A stretch of DNA of 5,508 nucleotides from an uncultured Planctomycetaceae bacterium (GCA_945957305.1 CAMFLN010000289.1:1-5508), one strand, 5' to 3'; counted from the first letter of the stretch, positions 1 through 5,508 are shown. Numbers and translations are program-made. The notes: generated from the letters alone by a model not told the origin.

Positions 1-291
1 GCCTTTGACCAAGCGCGCTTGCAAAAAATAAGAGAGCTGTTGCTGTCGCAGGCGGATACGGCCGAGCCGCCGCTAGTGATCCTCGATTTATCACCGACCC
101 GCTACATGGGGTCGGCCTTCATCGAAGTGATGTTTCGCACCTGGAAACGCGTCAACGAGCGCCAGGGGCGCCTCGTGCTCTGCGGAGTGCAGCCGTTCTG
201 TGCGGAAGTACTGCGGACAACGCGTCTCGATTCGGTGGTCAAATCTTACGAGAACGTCGCCCAGGCTGTAGCCGCCCTGCAGTCGAGTTAA
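1..291 (+). CDS. STAS-domain protein (anti-sigma-factor antagonist-like), 5' end outside window
   Basis: The frame is open from base 1 (A-F-D-Q-A-R-L...) to the TAA at 289-291, giving 96 visible codons. It reads as most of a STAS domain: a leading helix (roughly codons 5-17), the buried strand LVILDLS (codons 28-34), the loop RYMGSAFIEVM, a long helix (FRTWKRVNERQ), the strand RLVLCGV, and the final helix EVLRTTRLDSVVKSYENVAQAVAAL. In SpoIIAA-type antagonists the loop carries Asp-Ser, with Ser phosphorylated by an anti-sigma kinase. Here Ser is kept (codon 38) but the preceding Asp is Gly, so phospho-switching is possible but unproven. A TTG at 19 could be a start, but the upstream residues also fit the domain, so the gene very likely begins before the window. 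The likely role is protein-protein switching in the cytoplasm. Partner and pathway are unknown because the upstream genes are not visible. Confidence 0.85.
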   Translation, partial: AFDQARLQKIRELLLSQADTAEPPLVILDLSPTRYMGSAFIEVMFRTWKRVNERQGRLVLCGVQPFCAEVLRTTRLDSVVKSYENVAQAVAALQSS

Positions 292-330
292 CGCGGCCGT
301 GGCCGAGGGTGAGTTCGCGGGGCGCATAAA

Positions 331-363
331 AAAAGCCGGACACCGTCATAGTGCCAGGCTTTT
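331..363. terminator. Bidirectional intrinsic terminator candidate between convergent genes
   Basis: The arm AAAAGCC (331-337) pairs with GGCTTTT (357-363). The stem continues through GG/CC (338-339 with 354-355) and CAC/GTG (341-343 with 351-353), with single-base bulges at 340 and 356 and a 7-base loop. An A-run (328-334) precedes it and T-rich sequence (360-374) follows it, so it can act in both directions. It lies 39 bases after the STAS stop codon and 27 bases beyond the stop of the 80-residue gene on the minus strand, the expected place for a terminator shared by two convergent genes. Confidence 0.75.
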
Positions 364-390
364 GATGTCTTTTTGGCAGTTTGCGGCCGA

Positions 391-633
391 TTAGGCGCTG
401 GGACGACGGCAATGCTGGTAAGCCAGGATGACTTCGTAGAGATCCATCGAGATCGTGATCTCGTCGTCTTCGAAGTCCCGTAACCAGGTGCGCTCGCTTC
501 GCACGGCGTCAGCTAGCAGCGGGAAGATTTCGCCCAGTCGTAGCTGGACGTTGTGTTCGGTCGAGTGATTTTGAACCTTGGTGGCAGCCGCAGTCTCGGG
601 GCCGTAATACACACGCAGTTGGCTACGGGGCAT
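391..633 (-). CDS. Small acidic protein of unknown function (80 aa)
   Basis: The ORF begins at ATG (633-631) and ends at TAA (393-391). An SD-like AAGGAA (647-642 on the minus strand) sits 8 bases before the ATG, close to ideal, which supports this start. The protein is soluble-looking, with no signal peptide or membrane segment. The N-terminus MPRSQLRVYYGPE is followed by a polar stretch (about residues 14-28), then a well-structured-looking half: RLGEIFPLLADAVRSERTWL, an acidic patch DFEDDEI (residues 53-59), and the segment SMDLYEVILAYQHCRRPSA. The pattern suggests two or three helices. I do not recognise a named family, though it resembles small conserved hypothetical proteins from planctomycetes. 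It is transcribed away from tex, converges on the STAS gene and shares the terminator at 331-363. Function unknown. Confidence 0.8.
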   Translation of the reverse strand: MPRSQLRVYYGPETAAATKVQNHSTEHNVQLRLGEIFPLLADAVRSERTWLRDFEDDEITISMDLYEVILAYQHCRRPSA

Positions 634-670
634 GACAACGCTTCCTTACGTCGCGGATCCCTGGGACGAG

Positions 671-698
671 CGTCGGGAGGCACCGCTAGCGCCCGACG
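671..698. repeat. Inverted repeat upstream of the 80-aa gene
   Basis: CGTCGGG (671-677) is followed after 14 bases by its exact reverse complement CCCGACG (692-698). It lies 38 bases upstream of the ATG of the leftward 80-aa gene. It could form a hairpin in that gene's 5' leader or be a binding site for a dimeric regulator. In DNA this GC-rich a 7-base match can arise by chance, so its role is unproven. Confidence 0.35.
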
Positions 699-858
699 TC
701 GAGCGCGCGGCGAGTCCCGCGTGCCGATTCCGCCCACCCTGGCATCGTGCAGTAGGTATCGGCCGCAAGCGTTCTTCGGGTTTGGAGTATTTGGTAAGAA
801 TTTCGTTATTTTCCCGCGCGCCGTGTGGCAGCGGTCGCTCGCACAGCAAGGGTGGTAA

Positions 859-889
859 GCGGGATGTCGGGCGTAAGCCTGGCAACCGC
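859..889 (+). other. Hairpin with GUAA (GNRA) tetraloop, possible structured RNA element
   Basis: Bases 859-862 (GCGG) pair with 886-889 (CCGC). After a small asymmetric internal loop (863-864 against 885), bases 865-872 pair with 877-884, including two G-U wobbles, closed by the loop GUAA (873-876). That makes about 12 base pairs capped by a GNRA tetraloop, a typical RNA rather than DNA motif when read on the plus strand. It lies upstream of the predicted tex promoter, so it would be transcribed only from an earlier start or as a separate small RNA. No U-run follows, which argues against a terminator. I do not recognise a known riboswitch or RNA family. Confidence 0.35.
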
Positions 890-921
890 GTAAAATGGGT
901 GGCTTTATCGCGACGCGCGGC

Positions 922-950
922 TTGACACAAATCTTGCGCGTTCCTAGATT
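922..950 (+). promoter_or_regulatory. Sigma70-type promoter of tex
   Basis: A perfect -35 box TTGACA (922-927) is separated by 17 bases from the -10-like TAGATT (945-950), which matches four of six consensus positions. Transcription would start near 957, giving a tex leader of about 72 bases. This is the best promoter match in the intergenic region and points directly at tex. Confidence 0.75.
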
Positions 951-973
951 GCGAAAACGAGTAAGGTCTTACC

Positions 974-980
974 AGAAGGA
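974..980 (+). promoter_or_regulatory. Displaced SD sequence in the tex leader with out-of-frame TTG starts
   Basis: AGAAGGA (974-980) is a strong SD, but it lies 48 bases before the tex ATG. Instead it precedes two TTG codons. TTG 984, after 3 bases, would make a two-codon ORF (TTG CGT TGA) in the tex frame. TTG 989, at the ideal 8-base distance, opens a frame that overlaps tex out of register as far as 1450. Either could act as a regulatory upstream ORF, or the site may simply load ribosomes. Known use is not shown by sequence alone. Confidence 0.4.
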
Positions 981-993
981 ACGTTGCGTTGAA

Positions 994-1017
994 GTTGCGG
1001 CCTTTGCTGGCCGCGAC
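994..1017 (+). promoter_or_regulatory. Hairpin just upstream of the tex start codon
   Basis: Bases 994-1002 pair with 1009-1017 over 9 base pairs (core GCGGCC/GGCCGC, one G-U wobble) around a 6-base loop. The stem ends 11 bases before the tex ATG and covers part of the place where an SD would normally sit; no SD is present there. It could modulate translation initiation or place the ATG in an accessible unstructured stretch. Confidence 0.45.
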
Positions 1018-1028
1018 ACGCACAGCTC

Positions 1029-3704
1029 ATGATCTCTACGATCGAATTCGATCTCTCGCAGGTAGCTGGCCCGCTCGGATTGGCGCTGGACAGCGTGGCC
1101 GCCGTCGTCGATTTGCTCGACAGCGGCAACACCATTCCTTTTATCACCCGCTATCGCAAAGATCAGACGGGCGGAATGGACGAGGAACAAGTTCGCGCGA
1201 TTCAAGAGCGCGTGCTAAAACTTCGTCAGCTAGCAGATCGCAAGCAAACGATCTTGCGCTCGATCGAAGTGCAGGGCAAAACCACGCCCGAGCTGACCGC
1301 ACTGATCGAAGCCGCGGACACGATGAAGCGGCTCGAAGATCTTTATTTGCCTTACAAGCCGCGCAAGCAGACGTTGGCCACCGCCGCGCGCAATCGCGGT
1401 TTGGAACCACTAGCGGACGAAATCCTCGCCGGCGATCCCGCCTGTCATGATCTCGACGCGCGGGCTGCCGACTTCGTAAATCCCGATCGGCAGCTGCAGA
1501 ACATCGGCGACGTGCTGCTGGGTGTCGGACATATCCTGGCCGAGGTGATCAGCGAGCGCGCCGATCTCCGCGGCAAGCTGCGCTCGATTCTGGAAAGCAC
1601 GGGTCGGCTGATCAGCACCCGCGCCGAAGCGGAAAGCAAGGAAGCTCCTGCCGCGGCCGCGGAAGTGAGCGAAGAGCCGGCAGTCGAGGGGGAAGCAAAG
1701 GTCGAGGCTCCGCCGCCGCCGCAGGCTGCGAAGAAAAACAAGGGCAAGCCCGACGGCAAAGCGTTCCGCGATTTTTTTGATTACAGCGAGGCGTTGGCGA
1801 AGATACCACCGCATCGCGTATTGGCGATCAATCGTGGCGAGCGCGCCAAGATCTTGCGTATTAAAGTTGACGCCGACGTCGAGGCGATGCACCGCGCCAT
1901 CGATGAGATAGTGGTGGGCACCGTGCGGCCGCACGCGGATTTTCTGCGCGGCTGCGCGCGGGATGCCCTGGCGCGTTTGATTCTGCCGAGCCTGGAACGC
2001 GAGGTGCGGCGCGAGTTGACCGATGCGGCCGAGACGCACGCGGTACATGTCTTTGCCCGCAATCTGCGCAAGCTGTTGTTGCAGCCGCCGGTACGCGCTT
2101 GTCGTGTGTTGGCCCTCGATCCGGGATTCAAGAGCGGCTGCAAACTAGCGTCACTCGATGAATTCGGCAACTTGCTCGACCACGGGGTCGTGCACCTGGT
2201 GGGCAGCGAAGAGCGCCGCCTGGCGGCCAAGACGCGCGTGGTCGAGTTGGTGCGCGAACATCGCCTGACCGCGATCGCCATCGGCAACGGCACCGGCTGC
2301 CGTGAAACGGAACAATGGGTCAGCGAGCTGATCGCCGGCGACCTGGCGGCGGACAACGTCTCGTACGTTATCGTCAACGAAGCCGGGGCGAGCGTTTACT
2401 CGACCAGCCAAATTGGCCGTGAGGAATTCCCCACGTACGATGCCACGCTGCGTGGTGCGATCAGCATCGGGCGGCGCTTGCAGGACCCGCTCTCGGAACT
2501 GGTCAAGATCGACCCGGCCAACATTGGCGTTGGCATGTATCAGCACGACGTCAAGGTCAAGCATTTGCGCGAATCGTTGGATGCGGTCGTCGAATCGTGC
2601 GTCAATTTCGTCGGCGTCGACCTGAATACCGCCAGCCCCGCGCTGCTGCGTTATGTTTCCGGGTTGAATCAGCTCACGGCGCAGCGACTGGTGAATCATC
2701 GCGTCGCCAACGGACCGTTTACCAGCCGCGCCCAGTTGCGCTCGGTACTTGGTTTCGGCGAGGCGGCCTTCGTGCAGGCCGCGGGGTTCCTGAAAATTAC
2801 CGGCGGTGATAACGCACTCGACACCACGTGGATTCACCCGGAAAGTTATGTGGCCGCAGGACAGCTGCTCGAATCGGCGGGTTTTCAGGCCGCCGATTTA
2901 GCAGACAAGGCCAAGTCCCATGAACTGGCCGAGAAGCTGGCCGGCGTGGACCTGGCCCAGTTGGCCAAAACCGTTCAGGTGGGCGCGCTGACGTTGGCCG
3001 ACATCGTCTCCCAATTGACGCGTCCCGGGCGCGACCCGCGCGAATCATTGCCGCAGCCAATTTTCAAGAAGGGCATCCTCAAACTCGATGACCTGGCCCC
3101 CGGCATGGAGTTGATGGGGACCGTGCTGAACGTCGTCGACTTTGGCGCGTTCGTCGATATTGGTTTGAAGGACAGCGGGCTGGTGCATGTCAGCCAGTTG
3201 GCGGCGAAGTTCGTGCAAGACCCGCACGATTCGGTTTCGGTCGGCGACATTGTGACCGTGTGGGTGATGTCGGTCGACAAGGAGCGCCGCCGCGTGTCGC
3301 TGACGATGATCGATCCGGCCTCGCGCCGCCCGAAAGAGGAGCGTCGCCCGCCACGGACGGAGCGCCGGCGCCCCGAACAGTCGGGTACCGCGGGTCAACC
3401 GCCGGCTGCGCGTCGGGACAACCAAGCAGGGAGTGGGCAAGGCGGGGGTGGTCAACGCGGCGGTGGTCAGCGTCACGGAGGGGGACGCCCAGGAGGCGGC
3501 CAGCGGCACGGCGGGCAGCGCTCGCGAGCCGACGACTCGACCACCAAAAAGCCCAAGCCGCACTCCAAGCCCAAGCCTGTGGTGCCTCTGACCAAGAAGA
3601 TGGCCGAGGGTCGCGAACCGCTGCGTACGTTCGGCGATCTCAAACAATTCATGGATCTCAAACGCCAGGCTGACGAACCGTCGGGCGAAGCCTCGTCGAG
3701 TTAG
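1029..3704 (+). CDS. tex: Tex, S1-domain RNA-binding transcription accessory protein (891 aa)
   Basis: Tex is a cytoplasmic nucleic-acid-binding protein related to eukaryotic Spt6 and linked to transcription and RNA handling. Visible domains in order: the Tex N-terminal helical region (about 8-195) with GNTIPFITRYRKD (33-45) and LEDLYLPYKPRK (102-113); a low-complexity insert (about 199-243); the FRDFFDY motif (246-252); the RNase H-like YqgF domain (about 356-485) with ALDPGFKSG (D364), GNGT (419-422), RETE (425-428) and NEAGASVYS (450-458); helix-hairpin-helix repeats (about 526-590, VDLNTAS at 530-536); and an S1 domain (about 692-762, GAFVDIG). A basic, Gly-rich tail follows (763-852) and then a more ordered end (853-880). 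E. coli Tex is about 773 residues; the excess is the insert and tail. ATG 1029 is the first in-frame start after a stop at 990 and matches the family N-terminus, although no SD adjoins it. The promoter is at 922-950, and the next gene follows after 36 bases. Confidence 0.97.
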   Translation: MISTIEFDLSQVAGPLGLALDSVAAVVDLLDSGNTIPFITRYRKDQTGGMDEEQVRAIQERVLKLRQLADRKQTILRSIEVQGKTTPELTALIEAADTMKRLEDLYLPYKPRKQTLATAARNRGLEPLADEILAGDPACHDLDARAADFVNPDRQLQNIGDVLLGVGHILAEVISERADLRGKLRSILESTGRLISTRAEAESKEAPAAAAEVSEEPAVEGEAKVEAPPPPQAAKKNKGKPDGKAFRDFFDYSEALAKIPPHRVLAINRGERAKILRIKVDADVEAMHRAIDEIVVGTVRPHADFLRGCARDALARLILPSLEREVRRELTDAAETHAVHVFARNLRKLLLQPPVRACRVLALDPGFKSGCKLASLDEFGNLLDHGVVHLVGSEERRLAAKTRVVELVREHRLTAIAIGNGTGCRETEQWVSELIAGDLAADNVSYVIVNEAGASVYSTSQIGREEFPTYDATLRGAISIGRRLQDPLSELVKIDPANIGVGMYQHDVKVKHLRESLDAVVESCVNFVGVDLNTASPALLRYVSGLNQLTAQRLVNHRVANGPFTSRAQLRSVLGFGEAAFVQAAGFLKITGGDNALDTTWIHPESYVAAGQLLESAGFQAADLADKAKSHELAEKLAGVDLAQLAKTVQVGALTLADIVSQLTRPGRDPRESLPQPIFKKGILKLDDLAPGMELMGTVLNVVDFGAFVDIGLKDSGLVHVSQLAAKFVQDPHDSVSVGDIVTVWVMSVDKERRRVSLTMIDPASRRPKEERRPPRTERRRPEQSGTAGQPPAARRDNQAGSGQGGGGQRGGGQRHGGGRPGGGQRHGGQRSRADDSTTKKPKPHSKPKPVVPLTKKMAEGREPLRTFGDLKQFMDLKRQADEPSGEASSS
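1623..1757 (+). other. Low-complexity linker insert within Tex
   Basis: Residues about 199-243 of Tex are not part of the usual fold. They are Ala/Glu-rich first (EAPAAAAEVSEEPAVEGEAK), then a Pro run, then Lys-rich (AAKKNKGKPDGK) just before the conserved FRDFFDY motif. E. coli Tex, as recalled, has only a few residues (about SGKEEEGAK) between the equivalent points. The insert is in frame and its codon use resembles the rest of the gene, so it looks like a lineage-specific disordered linker rather than a frameshift. Confidence 0.7.
3429..3527 (+). repeat. Gly/Arg/Gln/His repeat (RGG-like) in the Tex tail
   Basis: Residues about 801-833 of Tex consist of reiterated GGGQR, GGGQRHGGG and GGQR units in a tail already rich in Arg and Pro (residues 763-800). 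Such RGG-like tracts commonly bind RNA non-specifically and are intrinsically disordered. Here the tract sits directly after the S1 RNA-binding domain, so extra RNA affinity is a reasonable inference. The repeats are also prone to length change by slippage. Confidence 0.75.
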
Positions 3705-3740
3705 TCGCCATTTCATTTGCGTGTACGCAGCCAGGCCCCT

Positions 3741-4211
3741 ATGGACTTCGATCAGCGACTCAAAGAGGCCATCTCGCGCGGCGAGCGCCAGAACGCGACA
3801 AAAAAGCAGGATGCCGCGCGCGAAGCCGTCAGCGAGGATGAGCTGCGCCGCTTGCACTCGCAGTATCGGCTGGAACTTTCCGATCACATCGAGCAGGCGA
3901 TGCGCCGCCTGCCGGACCACTTCCCGGGATTCCGCTACGAGTCACTCTCGGGCGATCGCGGGTGGGGCGCCGCGATCAGTCGGGACGATGTCCGCCGCGG
4001 CGGCAACTCGTTCAGTCGTTTGGAAATGGCGGTGCGACCGTACGCCTCGACCCAGGTCGTCGAATTAACGGCGAAGGGGACGATCTCGAACAAGGAGATC
4101 TTCAATCGCACCCACTACCAGCGGATTTGGGAAGTTGACCCCGCCAGCTTCCGTCAGATGATCGACATGTGGATCATCGAGTTCGCCGAACGCTACGCGG
4201 CGCGCTCGTAA
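3741..4211 (+). CDS. Conserved-looking protein of unknown function downstream of tex (156 aa)
   Basis: ATG 3741 to TAA 4209-4211 gives 156 residues. An in-frame TTG at 3717 would add eight residues but has no SD; the ATG also lacks a clear one, and I prefer it because MDFDQRL looks like a natural start. Residues about 1-55 are charged and helical (KEAISRGERQNATKKQDAAREAVSEDELRRLHSQYRLELSDHIEQAM), probably partly coiled. The rest looks like a compact alpha/beta domain with LPDHFPGFRYE, GDRGWGAAISRDD, SFSRLEMAVRPYAS, VVELTAKGTISNKEIFNR and a closing helix (FRQMIDMWIIEFAERYAA). There is no signal peptide, membrane segment or recognisable catalytic motif. It resembles uncharacterised planctomycete proteins, from memory only. 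It lies 36 bases after tex with no terminator between them, so co-transcription is likely. It ends 8 bases from the stop codon of the convergent gene. Function unknown. Confidence 0.85.
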   Translation: MDFDQRLKEAISRGERQNATKKQDAAREAVSEDELRRLHSQYRLELSDHIEQAMRRLPDHFPGFRYESLSGDRGWGAAISRDDVRRGGNSFSRLEMAVRPYASTQVVELTAKGTISNKEIFNRTHYQRIWEVDPASFRQMIDMWIIEFAERYAARS

Positions 4212-4219
4212 CGGATCGC

Positions 4220-5508
4220 TCAGCTCCGTACTGTCGCACTCGCGCCCGCGGCGCTGCGCAACATGCCCCACAACTGTCTCACCCCAACCAGGCTCTGGGC
4301 ATTGAGCTTCTCGCGCGCGTAGGCCACGCGCGCGTACAGGCTGGCCAACTCCTGTGTCCGTTCCGCCAGGAGCGGGTAATCGCTCGTCAGGCGCGCGGCG
4401 AATTCCAGCGGTGTTTCTTCCGCGACGCGCGCGGCGCCCCGTTCGGCGGCCCAGGCCTCGAGCGCTTCGAAACTGTATTGCACCACGACATTCGCCGAGT
4501 TGCGTTGCGCGAAGCCGGAAGCAAAGGGATCAGCAAAGGCCGAAAAGGGGCGCGCGCGAATCACGTCTGTTTCGGTCATGTTCGCGGAGTCGGAGGGAAC
4601 CGCGCGGCCGCCGAACAGGCTGCGCCACAAGGCCTGCAGCTCTTGCCACGCCGCCGCCAGGAACGCCATCACGCGCGCCCAGTAGCGGAACAAGAAATAG
4701 ATTCCGGCAATGATCACGATCGCGTAGATCAGCAGTTTCACGGCGCTCAGCAATCCCCAGTTCGAGGGCAGCGACGGGGGCCGTACGCGAGGTTGCTGCC
4801 AACGTTGCGAGATGTCTTTTGCCGTCTGCGGCGACATCTGGTCCTGTTGTCGGACGTTTTGCTGCCCCGATTGTGCCTGCTGCTGATTTTGCGGAGCACC
4901 TTGTTGTCCGGAATCTTGGGATTGCTGTTGGGCTTGTTGCTGAGGCTCGGCTTGCGAAGGTCTGTCGCCGTCCGAGGAGGAGCTTTGTTGCTGTTGCGCG
5001 GTTTGGCCGGCACGTTGTTCGGCATGCGCAGCAGCCTGCTGATTGTTCTGTGTTGGCGTCTCCTGACGCTCCGAAGACGACGCCGTCTGTTGACCTTGCT
5101 CCTGCGATTGCGAACGGTCGGCACGCTGGGCGTGCGATTGGGATTGCGAGGGGGATTGTGCTGAGGTCGAGTACTGTTCTTGGCTCGCTTGTTGTGACGC
5201 CGACTGCTGACCGCCGCTCGACTTGCCCGCATCGGCTGTCGAGTTGCGCTGCGACGAACCCGCTTGGCCGGCGCTCGGCCCTGACGACTCCCCGCTCGTG
5301 GCAGCCTGGGACTGTGACTGACCTGCGGCCGTGGCACTACGGGACGCGGCTTGCTGCCCCTCGGCGGCCGACTGTGTGTTGTTCGATTGTTGCGATTGGT
5401 CGCCCGGGCTCGGCGCGTCTTGTGGCGCCGTCGAGGCAGAGTCGCCTTGCGCCGGGCTGTCATGCAGCGGAGCATAGCTCGACGCTTCGCGCTGCGGCGA
5501 ACCAAGTG
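4220..5508 (-). CDS. DUF4129-like membrane protein with long Gln/Ser/Ala-rich segment, N-terminus outside window
   Basis: On the minus strand the frame ending at TGA (4222-4220) stays open to the right edge, at least 429 codons. The first in-frame ATG inside the window (4837) is internal: the 223 codons before it form one continuous low-complexity segment, and none of them is ATG, GTG or TTG. The visible order is the Gln/Ser/Ala/Gly segment (5506-4838), a short Pro/Arg stretch, one hydrophobic helix (about 4753-4688: LLSAVKLLIYAIVIIAGIYF), an amphipathic stretch, then a C-terminal domain (about 4480-4220) with YSFEALEAWAAERG, EETPLEFAARL and LASLYARVAYAREKL. This last pattern is typical of DUF4129, whose genes often accompany transglutaminase-like, MoxR and DUF58 genes; those would be off-window. 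The protein is probably anchored in the cytoplasmic membrane. Its biochemical role is unknown. Confidence 0.8.
   Translation of the reverse strand, partial: LGSPQREASSYAPLHDSPAQGDSASTAPQDAPSPGDQSQQSNNTQSAAEGQQAASRSATAAGQSQSQAATSGESSGPSAGQAGSSQRNSTADAGKSSGGQQSASQQASQEQYSTSAQSPSQSQSHAQRADRSQSQEQGQQTASSSERQETPTQNNQQAAAHAEQRAGQTAQQQQSSSSDGDRPSQAEPQQQAQQQSQDSGQQGAPQNQQQAQSGQQNVRQQDQMSPQTAKDISQRWQQPRVRPPSLPSNWGLLSAVKLLIYAIVIIAGIYFLFRYWARVMAFLAAAWQELQALWRSLFGGRAVPSDSANMTETDVIRARPFSAFADPFASGFAQRNSANVVVQYSFEALEAWAAERGAARVAEETPLEFAARLTSDYPLLAERTQELASLYARVAYAREKLNAQSLVGVRQLWGMLRSAAGASATVRS
4838..5506 (-). other. Gln-rich low-complexity segment of the DUF4129-like protein
   Basis: Reading all 223 codons shows about 59 Gln (roughly one in four), with most of the rest Ser, Ala, Gly, Asp/Glu, Asn and Thr. 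It has short runs such as QQQQSSSSDGD, PQQQAQQQSQ and SQSQSH but no exact long tandem repeat. There are almost no hydrophobic residues, so the segment should be disordered. It precedes the membrane helix, so it would be a flexible linker or tether on one side of the membrane. Confidence 0.85.

Larger units (their letters stand above)
634..1028. other. Divergent intergenic region between the 80-aa gene and tex
   Basis: No convincing protein gene lies in these 395 bases. Several frames are open only because the DNA is GC-rich, and their translations are Arg/Ser/Ala-rich with no domain-like pattern. The region contains the SD of the leftward gene (642-647), an inverted repeat (671-698), an AT-richer patch (about 780-813) where the leftward promoter could lie, a GNRA-capped hairpin (859-889), a strong rightward promoter (922-950) and the structured tex leader (about 957-1028). 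It is long for a simple divergent promoter region, so a small RNA or cis-regulatory RNA is possible. Confidence 0.6.

Noticed and set aside
781..809. Possible second rightward promoter (TTTGGA, 17 bases, CGTTAT)
   Set aside because: The -10 element matches only three of six consensus positions. The AT-richer patch may be promoter-like, but I cannot support a specific site on either strand.
646..1023. Minus-strand open frame of 125 codons in the intergenic region
   Set aside because: It has no recognisable pattern and an Arg/Ser/Pro-rich composition, and it runs through the tex promoter and leader. It is most likely a chance frame in GC-rich DNA.
989..1450. Frame starting at TTG 989 with an ideal SD, 153 codons, overlapping tex
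   Set aside because: The translation becomes Arg/Ser-rich without domain features and most of it overlaps the conserved Tex N-terminus. It is kept only as a possible upstream initiation signal, not as a protein gene.
3045..3920. Minus-strand open frame of 291 codons under the 3' end of tex
   Set aside because: It is antisense to the S1 domain and Gly/Arg tail, which are clearly coding on the plus strand. The translation is low-complexity with no family resemblance.
4169..5164. Long plus-strand open frame (331 codons) opposite the DUF4129-like gene
   Set aside because: It is the antisense of a Gln-rich coding segment, which gives an artificial Leu/Arg-rich translation. It has no domain pattern and overlaps the 156-residue gene at its start.
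4747..5505. Second minus-strand open frame (252 codons)
   Set aside because: Its translation is an Arg/Ser/Asn-rich shadow of the Gln-rich segment in another frame. The competing frame leads into a proper membrane helix and a DUF4129-like domain.

Overview
The window looks like chromosomal DNA from a high-GC bacterium, most likely a planctomycete of the Pirellulales type. This is inferred from protein style, not from a database search. The supporting signs are an extended Tex protein with a linker insert and a basic Gly/Arg-rich tail, two small conserved-looking proteins of the kind seen in planctomycetes, a very Gln/Ser/Ala-rich membrane protein with a DUF4129-like end, and weak or missing Shine-Dalgarno (SD) sequences. 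I see no mobile element, CRISPR array, tRNA or rRNA.

Layout from left to right: (1) 1-291 (+) is the C-terminal part of a STAS (anti-sigma-factor antagonist-like) protein that enters from outside the window. (2) 331-363 is a hairpin with an A-tract on one side and T-rich sequence on the other; it can serve as a shared terminator for the STAS gene and the convergent gene after it. (3) 391-633 (-) encodes an 80-residue acidic protein of unknown function with a good SD. (4) 634-1028 is a 395-base divergent intergenic region. It holds a clear sigma70-type promoter (922-950), a GNRA-capped hairpin (859-889), an inverted repeat (671-698), and an unusual tex leader with a displaced SD and a hairpin close to the start codon. 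(5) 1029-3704 (+) is tex, an 891-residue S1-domain nucleic-acid-binding transcription factor. (6) 3741-4211 (+) is a 156-residue protein of unknown function, 36 bases after tex and probably in the same operon. (7) 4220-5508 (-) is a DUF4129-like membrane protein. Its reading frame stays open to the right edge of the window, so its N-terminus lies outside.

The genes do not form an obvious pathway. tex is a housekeeping RNA/transcription gene and the 156-residue protein may be co-expressed with it. The STAS and DUF4129-like genes belong to neighbouring units cut by the window edges. I found no convincing new multi-gene system. The points most worth following up are the tex leader, the two orphan proteins, and the long Gln-rich segment that a start-codon-based gene caller would cut off.
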